NCBI RefSeq assembly: GCF_036287215.1
Contig: NZ_CP142860.1
Span: 2,914,001 to 2,978,000, forward strand
Length of the DNA: 64,000 nucleotides
Direction: 5' to 3'
Source: Caproiciproducens sp. CPB-2
GTDB taxonomy: Bacteria > Bacillota > Clostridia > Oscillospirales > Acutalibacteraceae
A model generated the notes under the pieces. That model ran no database searches. It had not been told where the DNA came from and saw only the letters and a program-made list of their open reading frames with translations. How positions within the stretch are numbered: position 1 is the stretch's first letter; every line of letters begins with the position of its first letter. Below are positions 54,970 to 62,305 of the stretch, piece after piece. A program made the position numbers and the translations under genes.

Positions 54970-55200
54970 TCAGCCGAGCTGGTCGACCGCGCCGCCATAA
55001 CCGAACATGTCGTTGATGGACTGTTCCAGTTTGGGGAGAACGGTGTCGCCGAACAGCTTATACAGGGTGAACAGCAGCAGAGCGCCCAGAACGACGGCAA
55101 TCAGAATTTTGATGGCTTTTCTTCCGTTTTCATTTACACGATTGAGCACCGACCTCTCTAGGAGATTTAAAAATCCGTATCTTTTCATTGATAAAACCAT
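54970..55200 (-). CDS. C-terminal half of the interrupted Flp-type pilin, fused to a start from the inserted element
   Basis: This is a 76-codon frame. Its last 48 residues, from AIKILIAVVLGALLL on, are the C-terminal half of the DUF6133/Flp-like pilin whose N-terminal half is at 61093-61263. The first 28 residues (MVLSMKRYGFLNLLERSVLN...) come from the left end of the inserted element, which also provides AAAGGCGG ahead of the ATG. The junction is GCCATC on the minus strand (55116-55111). The fusion lacks the GEGYID processing motif, so it is probably not a normal pilin. It may be expressed. Confidence 0.6.
   Translation of the reverse strand: MVLSMKRYGFLNLLERSVLNRVNENGRKAIKILIAVVLGALLLFTLYKLFGDTVLPKLEQSINDMFGYGGAVDQLG
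55111..55116. repeat. Target core GATGGC, left copy
   Basis: GATGGC at the left junction matches GATGGC at the right junction, 6,000 bases away. It lies in frame in the pilin gene (the Ala-Ile codons GCC ATC on the minus strand). Confidence 0.85.
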
Positions 55201-55240
55201 TGATTTTTCCGCCTTTCCTGAAAATTTGGCAGCAAAAAGG

Positions 55241-55268
55241 CACGATCAAACCGCAGGGTTCAATCGTG
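55241..55268. terminator. Bidirectional terminator at the left end of the element
   Basis: The arms CACGATCAAACC and GGTTCAATCGTG form a 12-bp stem with wobble pairs around GCAG. It is followed by TCAATTTTTT on the plus strand and CCTTTTT on the minus strand. It ends the recombinase transcript about 55 bases after the TnpC-like gene. Confidence 0.85.
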
Positions 55269-55322
55269 TCAATTTTTTGCATGTGTTTTTGGGGTATAAT
55301 CCAGTCGGCATACCCCGAAAGA

Positions 55323-55727
55323 CTACTCCAGATTTTGTCTCTGCATCAGCAGATACAGCCTGCCCCTGAGCAATTCGCATTCCTCCTTCAGCGCAACTTT
55401 TTCTTCCCGCAGCCGTTTGATTTGCGTGTCCTTTTCCCTGATTTCCGCCCGAAGTTTTTGCTCCTTCGTCTGATGAACTGGAACCTTTTCATCCGTGGTT
55501 GGGGTCTCCGGGCGGGTAAAAGCGGCAACATACTCCGTGAGTACAGCCCGGACGTGGGGCTTTGCAAATACGGAACGGGACAAACCCGTGTACTCCATTA
55601 AATTTTTGATGCTGAGGCGGCAGCCCTGCGCCTGTAATTCGGAAAGAGCGTGCAGGACCTTGTTAATGGTTTCCTGCCTTGTCTGTTCCTGTTTCGCGGA
55701 CAGTGTTTCGGGCAGTCGGCTATTCAT
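55323..55727 (-). CDS. TnpC-like transposition accessory protein (DUF6262)
   Basis: This is a 134-residue protein. The N-terminal part KQEQTRQETINKVLHALSEL, then LSIKNLMEYTGLSRSVFAKP and HVRAVLTEY, is the DUF6262 pattern of Tn554 TnpC. The second half is a coiled coil (EIREKDTQIKRLREEKVALK). TnpC influences orientation and frequency of Tn554 transposition. The start overlaps the end of the third recombinase gene by eight bases. Confidence 0.85.
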   Translation of the reverse strand: MNSRLPETLSAKQEQTRQETINKVLHALSELQAQGCRLSIKNLMEYTGLSRSVFAKPHVRAVLTEYVAAFTRPETPTTDEKVPVHQTKEQKLRAEIREKDTQIKRLREEKVALKEECELLRGRLYLLMQRQNLE

Positions 55728-57246
55728 TTTCCACCACCTCCATTCTGACCTTGCCGATCACCTTCCGAAACAGGTCGGCATTTCTGAGCGCGTTTTGGCG
55801 AAGCAGCGGAAACTGTGCGAAACGTTCTGCTTTTTCATCCCATGCCGCAGCCTGCTCTTCAAAAAGCGGGAGCTGCTCCGTGTCGGGAACAAATTTTTCA
55901 CAGCTCAGGCAGTTCCACATATCGCTTTTGCAGTGGGTGATGTCGCAGCAGATCCCGCCGCGTACCCGATGGGCGCGCAGATTTTTCAGAAGCCGTACTT
56001 CACTCTGTTCATCCATGTGGAGAATCCGGCCGCCAAACAGGACATAGGGGTTTCCCGCAGGTTCGTTGAAGACTTGGCGCTGCCTGTTTAGCGTCTGTTC
56101 CGGATTTTGATCCAAGTGGGCATAAGAGCCCCAAAGCATGGCATCCCCGTGATGGCCGGTCATTTCGGCAACCTGTTCAATGGTAAAGCCCGCCAAAAGC
56201 CGGTCGGTGATTCCGTTGTGACGCAGCTGATGGCTTGTAAATACATATCGCCCGCCGCTTTCGTCCCGAATGTCATAACGTTCACAGATTTCTTTTAGGC
56301 GGTAGCTGACGCTGTACCATTGCAGCACAGGATAATTGTTTCGCCAGTAAACTGATCCGTCCTTTTGGACAAGCTTTTCCCGATAAGCAAGCAGCGCCCC
56401 GCGCTTACTCTCCGGCATAAATTCCTGTAACGCTTCTGCGGCCCTTTGCTGTTGCTGGATCAGATCAATGAGGAACGCGCCCATACCCTCGTTCCGAATA
56501 TGGATGGAGCGCAGAATCGGTGCTTTGTGACCGCCGTTCTGCTTCCATGTGGGGATAAACAGCACGTAATCGCCCATATACCGTTTCATGCAGTCGATCT
56601 TCATGGATAAAACTTCGTTGATGCGGGATGGGATGAGGCGCAAAATCCAATAGACCACGCGGATTTCAAGCGGGATTTCACCTTTGTAGAATGCCCGGTC
56701 AAGCTGCTCCGTTACAAAATCGGGAATAAATTTTTCTTCTCTTTTTTCATGAGCCGGATAGGGATTCTTTCGGAAGGGATTTTTCAGTGTTTCTCCATCA
56801 AAGTCTTTCATAATTTCATACAAAGTGCTTACGTTGCCCCAGATGCGGTTTTTGCAGCCGCTTGTATAGCCGCGACCGTCAAGCTCCTGCCGGAAGAGGT
56901 AGACCAGATGTGTGTTAACCATTGACAGTTCCAGGATACCGCGCCCCGACAGAAACGCGCAGAAGACGGCAAGTCCGAATAGATCGGTTTTGACCGTCCT
57001 GACCGTGATACCATTGAGCAGCCGCAGAATCACATAGTATTTCATGATATCCCGGAACTCTTCCAGGATGTGTGCAAAATAAATGGTAATCATGTGCTTG
57101 TCCCCGTATGGGTAGCGGGTTCGGTTGTCGCAGATCCAGATGTCATTCTCGAAACGGATACGGCTTCCAAGCTCCTGCAGGAAGCCGATGTAGCGTGCCT
57201 TTTCGTCAGCGTCAAACCTGAGCAGTGATGTCACTGGAATTCCCAT
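55720..57246 (-). CDS. Tyrosine recombinase (third of the trio)
   Basis: This is a 508-residue protein. The catalytic pattern is visible: Arg in PSRINEVLSMKIDCMKRY, HQLRH in the segment FTSHQLRHNGITDRLL, then GHHGD and the Tyr in WGSYAHLDQ. A Cys-rich end (CCDITHCKSDMWNCLSCEKF) may bind zinc, as in Tn554 TnpB. It shares one base with the second recombinase gene. Confidence 0.9.
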   Translation of the reverse strand: MGIPVTSLLRFDADEKARYIGFLQELGSRIRFENDIWICDNRTRYPYGDKHMITIYFAHILEEFRDIMKYYVILRLLNGITVRTVKTDLFGLAVFCAFLSGRGILELSMVNTHLVYLFRQELDGRGYTSGCKNRIWGNVSTLYEIMKDFDGETLKNPFRKNPYPAHEKREEKFIPDFVTEQLDRAFYKGEIPLEIRVVYWILRLIPSRINEVLSMKIDCMKRYMGDYVLFIPTWKQNGGHKAPILRSIHIRNEGMGAFLIDLIQQQQRAAEALQEFMPESKRGALLAYREKLVQKDGSVYWRNNYPVLQWYSVSYRLKEICERYDIRDESGGRYVFTSHQLRHNGITDRLLAGFTIEQVAEMTGHHGDAMLWGSYAHLDQNPEQTLNRQRQVFNEPAGNPYVLFGGRILHMDEQSEVRLLKNLRAHRVRGGICCDITHCKSDMWNCLSCEKFVPDTEQLPLFEEQAAAWDEKAERFAQFPLLRQNALRNADLFRKVIGKVRMEVVENE

Positions 57247-59564
57247 CAGGCTTCACCGCCTTCCAGCGCCCTGACAATACCCGCGTATCCCGTGGCCAGA
57301 GCCTTTTCCTGTTTGTACTCTGGAAAATTCTCATATTCGGAAATGCCGTTTGCATGGTAAACGGAGAGAAGAGCGTTCAGCCGTTCTGCCTGTTCCGTGT
57401 GAAGCTGGCGCCAATAAGGCAGATACCTGACGCCTGTGCACAGATTTTTGCAATTGACGCAGTTTACCAAACTGTTTCGGCTGGTGCATCCGCCCTCGCT
57501 CAGCTTTTTAAGGCAATGCCCGAACTCCACCCTGCGGCTTTCAAGATAGAAGTCCACATAGAGGGCACGGCGCTCCTCCTCGGAAAACCGTGAAAGCTGC
57601 TTGTCCGACAGCATCAGTTCAAACTTTGTCTTGAAGAACGCCGTGTTCATTTCAGCCAGCTTTTTCTTTCGGACGTCGGCGTAATAGGCGGCGGAGGTTG
57701 ATGGGGACAGATGCCCAAGAAGATAAGCGAGTTCTTCCATTGTGCCGCCGTTTTCAATTAACGTCACGGCCAAAGTCTTCCGATATTGCCTCGCGGTGAA
57801 ATGCCAGAGTGCACCGTTCTCATCCCTCAAGTCGTAGCGCTTTGCAATTTGATCCAGCTTTACGAGAAAATACTCTGGATTGATCATGGATGCCTTGAAG
57901 TTTTTTCGCTTGTCAATAAAAATATAAGGAAGGCCGTACTCCTTGCGTAGCGCTTCCGTCTTTGCGGCCTGTGCAGCGATTTCACCGGCAAGTTCGCCGG
58001 TGATCATGATCCGGCGATGATCCTCCCTGCCGTGACGCCTCCGGGCCGCGATTACCTTGTATGGAATGTAGCGCAAATTAAAAATGCCGTCATAACTTGT
58101 CTTTTCAAGGCAATTATCCTCCAGAAAAACGGCCTCTTTCGTCCGTATACCCGTCTGGGACAGAATCTGGTACAAGAGCCGGTATTCGCCGCAGAGCTCA
58201 TACATGTGCCGGTCCATCTCGTTCATTACAGACTCGGGAATAATGAGAGTGTTCTTGATATAGTCCTTGGAATTGTGAAAAACGAATGCCCGGAAAGGGT
58301 TGCTTTGGGGAACCGGGCTTTTGATGTTCTCATCCCGAAGGCCGCCCATCAGGTAATCCGTGACAGTTTGCATGGCGCTGAAAATGCTCATTGTGTTGCT
58401 GAAAGCCCACTGTTTCTCACCCGGCTCGTCACTCCTGTTTTCCAGCGCGATGTGGAGGGCTTTCACGTCGCATTCGGAGATGTCGGAAAAGAAATGAATC
58501 CGTCTGTTGTGGCTGCTGAGGAAATTGACGCCGTACGCCACGGCAGTCAAAAACCTGTCTTTGATCTGAATGAAACCCGAAAAACGCTGCTTCAGGTAAT
58601 ATTTGACCTCCATACGCAGGGACGCGGAGCGAATGACGGTAAAATCCATTTTGTTAAACCGCAGGGTCGGGCCGTGTTGGGCGTACAATACCCATTGATC
58701 GCTGTGAACATCCAGCTGCAAATGGTTTTCAGCCGGAAATTTTTCATACTGCAGCTGGAATTCTTCGTTGGCAACCCGTCTCATCATTTGGTCAAAACTG
58801 CATGGAATCAGTTTCGATGAGGTCCTTGTTCCGCCATACACATTTCCAAACAGTTTCGACAGGCTGATTTGCTCGCGCCGGTCTGTGAAAGTGTGTGCAA
58901 TCCCGCGCAGATAAGCTTCCATCGTTTGCCTGTCTGTAAGCGCCGCATATTCAGCACATCGGAGCAGGCCGATTTTTCGAGTGATGTCCTTAAGGTCTAA
59001 CCCTCCGAGCATTTGTTTTTCGATTCTCTCAGACCAGAAAGCCGAAAACTCGGATTCCAGGATTTCCTGATACCTGCGGCTGCCGGGCACCTCGTCAAAA
59101 ATATACGTATAATCGTAATGAATGGGATCGTTTTCGCATCGCAGCATTTCCTCAAAGACGAAATGAGCACCGAGCTCCTTGGAACGGATGATGTATTCAC
59201 TTTCAGCCCAACGGATTACCGCAGCTCTCGCGTAATACCGGAACATCTCATTGAAATCATCCGTAAAGGCCATGCTTCCGAGCTTCACAAAGGATATCCC
59301 GCCAAAGAAGCGGAAACTCTCGCAAAGCCCGGCGTTTTCTTCCCGGTAGGACTGACGCTTCAAAAGATTCCGGTACTTTTCAATTGCCAAAATCATCTCA
59401 TCATCGCTGATGTCTTTTAGGTGCCTCATGGTGAGCCGGACGCCGTCGATGCTCCACATGGCGGACGCTCGTTTGATCCAAAGCCGTTCAATCATCAGAG
59501 AATCCCTCCTCCGGGTGAAGTTTCCGCAGAATCCGGTGCGCGACAATGGGATTGTTCTCGTCAC
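57246..59564 (-). CDS. Large tyrosine recombinase (second of the trio, TnpB-like)
   Basis: This is a 772-residue protein. The long N-terminal part is helical. The catalytic domain has TGIRTKEAVFLEDN, FTARQYRKTLAVTLIENG, LGHLSPSTSAAYYADV with the Tyr nucleophile, and a Cys-rich end (GGCTSRNSLVNCVNCKNLC). The second Arg/His box reads RQYRK rather than HxLRH, so one His is replaced. It overlaps the first recombinase gene by 77 bases. Confidence 0.88.
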   Translation of the reverse strand: MTRTIPLSRTGFCGNFTRRRDSLMIERLWIKRASAMWSIDGVRLTMRHLKDISDDEMILAIEKYRNLLKRQSYREENAGLCESFRFFGGISFVKLGSMAFTDDFNEMFRYYARAAVIRWAESEYIIRSKELGAHFVFEEMLRCENDPIHYDYTYIFDEVPGSRRYQEILESEFSAFWSERIEKQMLGGLDLKDITRKIGLLRCAEYAALTDRQTMEAYLRGIAHTFTDRREQISLSKLFGNVYGGTRTSSKLIPCSFDQMMRRVANEEFQLQYEKFPAENHLQLDVHSDQWVLYAQHGPTLRFNKMDFTVIRSASLRMEVKYYLKQRFSGFIQIKDRFLTAVAYGVNFLSSHNRRIHFFSDISECDVKALHIALENRSDEPGEKQWAFSNTMSIFSAMQTVTDYLMGGLRDENIKSPVPQSNPFRAFVFHNSKDYIKNTLIIPESVMNEMDRHMYELCGEYRLLYQILSQTGIRTKEAVFLEDNCLEKTSYDGIFNLRYIPYKVIAARRRHGREDHRRIMITGELAGEIAAQAAKTEALRKEYGLPYIFIDKRKNFKASMINPEYFLVKLDQIAKRYDLRDENGALWHFTARQYRKTLAVTLIENGGTMEELAYLLGHLSPSTSAAYYADVRKKKLAEMNTAFFKTKFELMLSDKQLSRFSEEERRALYVDFYLESRRVEFGHCLKKLSEGGCTSRNSLVNCVNCKNLCTGVRYLPYWRQLHTEQAERLNALLSVYHANGISEYENFPEYKQEKALATGYAGIVRALEGGEA

Positions 59565-60633
59565 GGTAGGAAGTGATGGAGTCGATACGCCGCCAACCGG
59601 TCTGGTGCAGGATATCCGTATCGGAGGAACCGCACTCCAGCATCCGCATGACTTTTGTACTTCTTCCGCTATGGGTGCGGATTTTTACTGGATCAAGCCC
59701 AGCCCGCCGGGCGCAGGCTTTAAAAACCTTGTAGTAATTCAAATACCGTAAGGGCTCTCCCTGATTTCTGCCACGGTTCAGATTGATAAAGATGTACTCC
59801 GAAATTCTGCCGCTTTGATTCTCCGCCAGCATGCGTTCGGTCTGCAAATATCTGTTCAAAAGCGCACAGGTTGTGATAGGCAAGGCGATAACCCGATGCG
59901 GGTTTTCTCTTCCGTATATGGCGTCTTCCCGTCCTTTGGAACGGGAAGAACGGATACAGCGTTCTGCCAGGTCATAGTCTTCGAGCCGCATGCTCAGCAC
60001 CTCGTCAATGCGGAAACCCTCCAGTGTGATTCTGAAAACGACCTCATCCCTCAGTGTGAGAAAATTACCGGACAGGGCCTTGATTTCACTGTCGGTGTAC
60101 CATTTGACATATTCGCGCCGGCCGCCAAGCCTTGGAAGATTTATGCCGACGAGATGTTTGTAGTCGTAGCTGTAAATCTGTCCGTACAGAAAGGATTTTG
60201 AAGCCCTTGCTTTTTTGCTGTCGGTTCTGAAGCACATTCCGGTTTCGTAATTGTCGTCCAGCCATCGGTACAGCGCGGTGATAACCGTGAGGTACTGTGA
60301 TAGGGTTGAATAGGATACGGGGCGCTGCGGGGAGTAAAGTTTTAGGTTCGAGAGATCGCCATAGATCATCCGATGAAAGAAAGCTTTCACGTCCCTGTTT
60401 GTGGCCGCGTCGTACTCAATCCCCCTGTCATCGAGATAATTCAGAAACGTGACAATTTTTTTGCCGTATTCCTCGCCGGTCCGCGCCGACCTCATGTAGT
60501 TGGTTTCAAGCCACTCATTCAGAACGGGTGCGGGCAGGAGCCGATCCGTGATAAAATGCCGGAAGACCGTCCCTCCCGCGTCCGTTTCAAAGGCGAACCT
60601 GACCAATCGAAAACGTTTGCTGTTTGTTTCCAT
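59488..60633 (-). CDS. Tyrosine recombinase (first of the trio, TnpA-like)
   Basis: This is a 381-residue protein. Catalytic residues lie in LEGFRIDEVLSMRLEDY (Arg), IRTHSGRSTKVMRMLE (His and Arg), GWRRID and TSYRDE (Tyr). The N-terminal SAM-like domain has NRDVKAFFHRMIYGDL. The length is like Tn554 TnpA. Its gene starts the recombinase unit, 46 bases after a -10-like element. Confidence 0.9.
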   Translation of the reverse strand: METNSKRFRLVRFAFETDAGGTVFRHFITDRLLPAPVLNEWLETNYMRSARTGEEYGKKIVTFLNYLDDRGIEYDAATNRDVKAFFHRMIYGDLSNLKLYSPQRPVSYSTLSQYLTVITALYRWLDDNYETGMCFRTDSKKARASKSFLYGQIYSYDYKHLVGINLPRLGGRREYVKWYTDSEIKALSGNFLTLRDEVVFRITLEGFRIDEVLSMRLEDYDLAERCIRSSRSKGREDAIYGRENPHRVIALPITTCALLNRYLQTERMLAENQSGRISEYIFINLNRGRNQGEPLRYLNYYKVFKACARRAGLDPVKIRTHSGRSTKVMRMLECGSSDTDILHQTGWRRIDSITSYRDENNPIVAHRILRKLHPEEGFSDD

Positions 60634-60679
60634 GCCAAACCTCTTTCCGCCCGGTGATATTTCATTTACGGGCGAAAAG

Positions 60680-60703
60680 AGTATACCATGCCCGGCTGCA
60701 TGG
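60680..60703 (-). promoter_or_regulatory. Extended -10 promoter and inverted repeat ahead of the recombinases
   Basis: On the minus strand TGGTATACT (ending at 60680) is an extended -10 element. Just upstream lie arms CCATGC and GCATGG (60686-60691 and 60698-60703) with six bases between. The repeat covers the -35 zone and could be an operator that controls recombinase synthesis. Confidence 0.5.
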
Positions 60704-60718
60704 AATGGGTAAGCCGCA

Positions 60719-60949
60719 TTAGCCCTTGTAGTTGAACATGTCCTTGATGCGCTGGGTTACGGTAGGCAGGATCGTATTGCCGAACAGAGCGTAGAGCCCG
60801 GCGAGAAGCAATGCGCCCAAAACTACACTGATGAGTATGGCTATCGCCGTATCGAGCGCTCCTTGGCCTCTCCTGTCGGTCAGAACCTGTTTTGCCCTTA
60901 CTGCAAAGGCAGTGGACTTCCGCCTGAGAAAATTACGGATCTTTTTCAT
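60719..60949 (-). CDS. Intact Flp-type pilin (DUF6133) carried by the inserted element
   Basis: This is a 76-residue protein. AGGAGG lies nine bases ahead of the start at 60949. A basic leader (MKKIRNFLRRKS) is followed by RRGQGALDTAIAILISVVLG, then ALLLAGLYALFGNTILPTVT and RIKDMFNYKG. It aligns without gaps with the rejoined host pilin from the Asp-Thr-Ala-Ile stretch on. It lies inside the element boundaries, so it is a passenger that might replace the broken pilin. The Tyr of the GYID motif is replaced by Ala. Confidence 0.85.
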   Translation of the reverse strand: MKKIRNFLRRKSTAFAVRAKQVLTDRRGQGALDTAIAILISVVLGALLLAGLYALFGNTILPTVTQRIKDMFNYKG

Positions 60950-61001
60950 GGACTGATTCCTCCTGTAAAGATAAAAATTTTAGTTACTTCTAAACAAGCA
61001 A

Positions 61002-61029
61002 GGGAGAACCCCTTAAAAAGGCTTCTCCC
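61002..61029 (-). terminator. Hairpin ahead of the passenger pilin gene
   Basis: Outer arms GGGAGAA and TTCTCCC and inner arms CCTT and AAGG surround an AAA loop. It lies inside the right end of the element, upstream of the passenger pilin gene. It could cut off read-through from the transfer operon. A T-rich stretch follows only loosely. Confidence 0.45.
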
Positions 61030-61086
61030 TCTCAGACACTCTCCCGTTTTCAAAGTTGTGGAACGGATTTAATCGTGTGAATTCCT

Positions 61087-61110
61087 ATCGTGTCAACGAA
61101 GTAAAGAAAA
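61087..61110. repeat. Right terminus of the element
   Basis: From the core inward the minus strand reads TTTTCTTTACTTCG and then ACACGAT. The left terminus (55117-55142) reads TTTTCTTCCG and then ACACGAT. A further ATCGTGT copy is at 61070-61076. These repeated motifs are probable recombinase binding sites. Confidence 0.7.
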
Positions 61111-61263
61111 GATGGCAGTGTCGATATAGCCCTCGCCGGAATTGCCGGAAAGGGCCCGGCAGGTAAACGCGCGGCTGCGGGACAGGGCGTTCTGTGCCTT
61201 TGTGCGGATGGTGAAAGCGACGTTCTCAACGGTGGTTATGATGGCATTGATGGTCTTTTTCAT
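61093..61263 (-). pseudogene. N-terminal half of the interrupted Flp-type pilin
   Basis: The start at 61263 has AGGAGG ahead of it. 51 codons encode a leader and SGEGYIDTAI, the prepilin motif. Then element sequence adds FSLLR and a stop. The missing half is in 54970-55110, and joining at GCCATC gives a 97-residue pilin in frame. The product made here would lack the membrane helix that forms the pilus core. Confidence 0.88.
61111..61116. repeat. Target core GATGGC, right copy
   Basis: This is the second copy of the 6-bp core at the junction between the element and the N-terminal half of the pilin gene. One copy should remain after excision. Confidence 0.85.
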
Positions 61264-61299
61264 AAATCGTTTTCCTCCTATAATTCGATGGTGCGTGGC

Positions 61300-61683
61300 T
61301 TACATGGACTGGCAGGACATGGCCTGGGTCCGCTGGGGCGCGGATGCTTCCGCCTGCGTGTGTGCCTGGGAAATCGTCTGCTCATAAGCTTTCATGACGG
61401 CGGCGTTGAACTGTTCGCGGGACTCCTTTGTGCAGGGGAAACAGATATCCTTGTATTCGCTTCCGACCTTGTACTGAGGCATCGCCACGAAAAGTCCCTT
61501 GTTGCTCTCCAGCACCTTCACGCCGCGAACGGCGAAGGCACCGTTGATGTTGACGCTGGCTGTTGCTCTCTGCGTGCCGCTGCTTTTTGCGCCGAAGATC
61601 CGGACGTCATAGTTGACGGGGGTCTGCTCTGCGGTTTTCTCCGGGGCGGTCTGCTCCGCCGCTTGAGTCTGTGTTTTTGCCAT
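61300..61683 (-). CDS. SpoVG-like DNA-binding protein
   Basis: This is a 127-residue protein. A Gln/Glu/Thr-rich leader is followed by NYDVRIFGAKSSGTQRATAS, VNINGAFAVRGVKVLES and NKGLFVAMPQYKVGSEYKDI. This is the SpoVG fold with its typical beta-sheet core. SpoVG proteins bind nucleic acid and regulate surface and division genes in Firmicutes. ICE-borne versions with long tails are common. It lies 37 bases ahead of the pilin gene and just after a terminator. Confidence 0.88.
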   Translation of the reverse strand: MAKTQTQAAEQTAPEKTAEQTPVNYDVRIFGAKSSGTQRATASVNINGAFAVRGVKVLESNKGLFVAMPQYKVGSEYKDICFPCTKESREQFNAAVMKAYEQTISQAHTQAEASAPQRTQAMSCQSM

Positions 61684-61714
61684 TGAAAATGTCCTCCTTT
61701 TTAATTTTGGATAA

Positions 61715-61737
61715 CAAAAAGCGCCCGTCCGGGCGCT
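61715..61737 (-). terminator. Strong Rho-independent terminator after the YodL-like gene
   Basis: The stem AGCGCCC/GGGCGCT with a four-base loop is followed on the minus strand by TTTTGTT. It separates the small regulatory genes at the right from the SpoVG-Tad unit. Confidence 0.88.
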
Positions 61738-61740
61738 GGG

Positions 61741-62301
61741 TCACAAGGTCATCTTCATCCCGAAATCCTGCTCCAGGCCGGGAAACTCAACAGGCCGAAA
61801 GCAGGTGCGGTCGAGATAATAGAAATCGCTGCCGCCGCCGTCGTAGAGTTCCACGAGGTCGGAGACCGACATCGGACGGCCTGAAAAGCCGGGTGGCCTG
61901 CGCTCGGTAAACTTGTCATAGATTGCCTCCAGATCGTTGGTGTCGAGCTGCCCGTCGTAGACAACGGTGTAATCCTCTATCTTCGGCTTTGGTAGGGGTC
62001 TTCCGAAGGTGACGATGTCTTTCCATGCCGCCGCGCCGGGCTTGAGCTGCCAGATGCGGCAGCTTTTCAGGATGGCGGGCATGGCGTCCTCCGCAACAGA
62101 CGGTGAATGACCGCTGGAGAGCCGCTCGTATACGCCGTCCGTCCAACGAGGCGACAGGCTGTTTTTTGACAGCCAGCGATTCAGCTCATCGTTTTGAAAC
62201 ATGGTGTCCACCACGGCAGTATCCCGGTCGATATATCCGGCCGGGTTGCCGTAGTACCAGACGCAGCCGCTTCTCTGTTCAATGCCTGACACGGCATCCA
62301 C
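61741..62301 (-). CDS. YodL/DUF4316-like ICE protein
   Basis: This is a 186-residue protein. The C-terminal part IEDYTVVYDGQLDTNDLEAI, then YDKFTERRPPGFSGRPMSVS and DLVELYDGGGSDFYYLDRTC, matches the YodL domain found in ICE and phage proteins. The N-terminal half is polar and unassigned. The role is unknown. It is read four bases after the DUF3849 gene. Confidence 0.8.
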   Translation of the reverse strand: MDAVSGIEQRSGCVWYYGNPAGYIDRDTAVVDTMFQNDELNRWLSKNSLSPRWTDGVYERLSSGHSPSVAEDAMPAILKSCRIWQLKPGAAAWKDIVTFGRPLPKPKIEDYTVVYDGQLDTNDLEAIYDKFTERRPPGFSGRPMSVSDLVELYDGGGSDFYYLDRTCFRPVEFPGLEQDFGMKMTL

Positions 62302-62305
62302 CTCC

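Larger units (their letters stand above)
55117..61110 (-). mobile_element. Tn554/RIT-like element with three tyrosine recombinases, inserted in a pilin gene
   Basis: This is a 5,994-bp element. Its boundaries follow from the interrupted pilin gene: the left and right flanks share GATGGC, and the pilin reads through in frame if the element is cut out. Both termini read TTTTCTT inward (55117-55123 and 61104-61110), and ACACGAT lies close to each end (55136-55142 and 61087-61093), so the ends are imperfect inverted repeats. Inside are an intact pilin gene, three overlapping tyrosine recombinase genes, a TnpC-like gene and a terminator. Tn554 also uses three proteins and a 6-bp core. Three recombinases in a row recall RIT elements. 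Confidence 0.9.

Noticed and set aside
55263..61096. The 10-bp direct repeat ATCGTGTCAA (55263-55272 and 61087-61096) as the duplicated target of the element
   Set aside because: These copies lie inside the ends defined by the split pilin gene. The in-frame junction with GATGGC and the matching TTTTCTT termini explain the boundaries better.
61240..61245. A further GATGGC as alternative right core
   Set aside because: It lies in the leader of the pilin gene. The sequence from there to 61116 encodes the intact pilin N-terminus, so it is not a junction.
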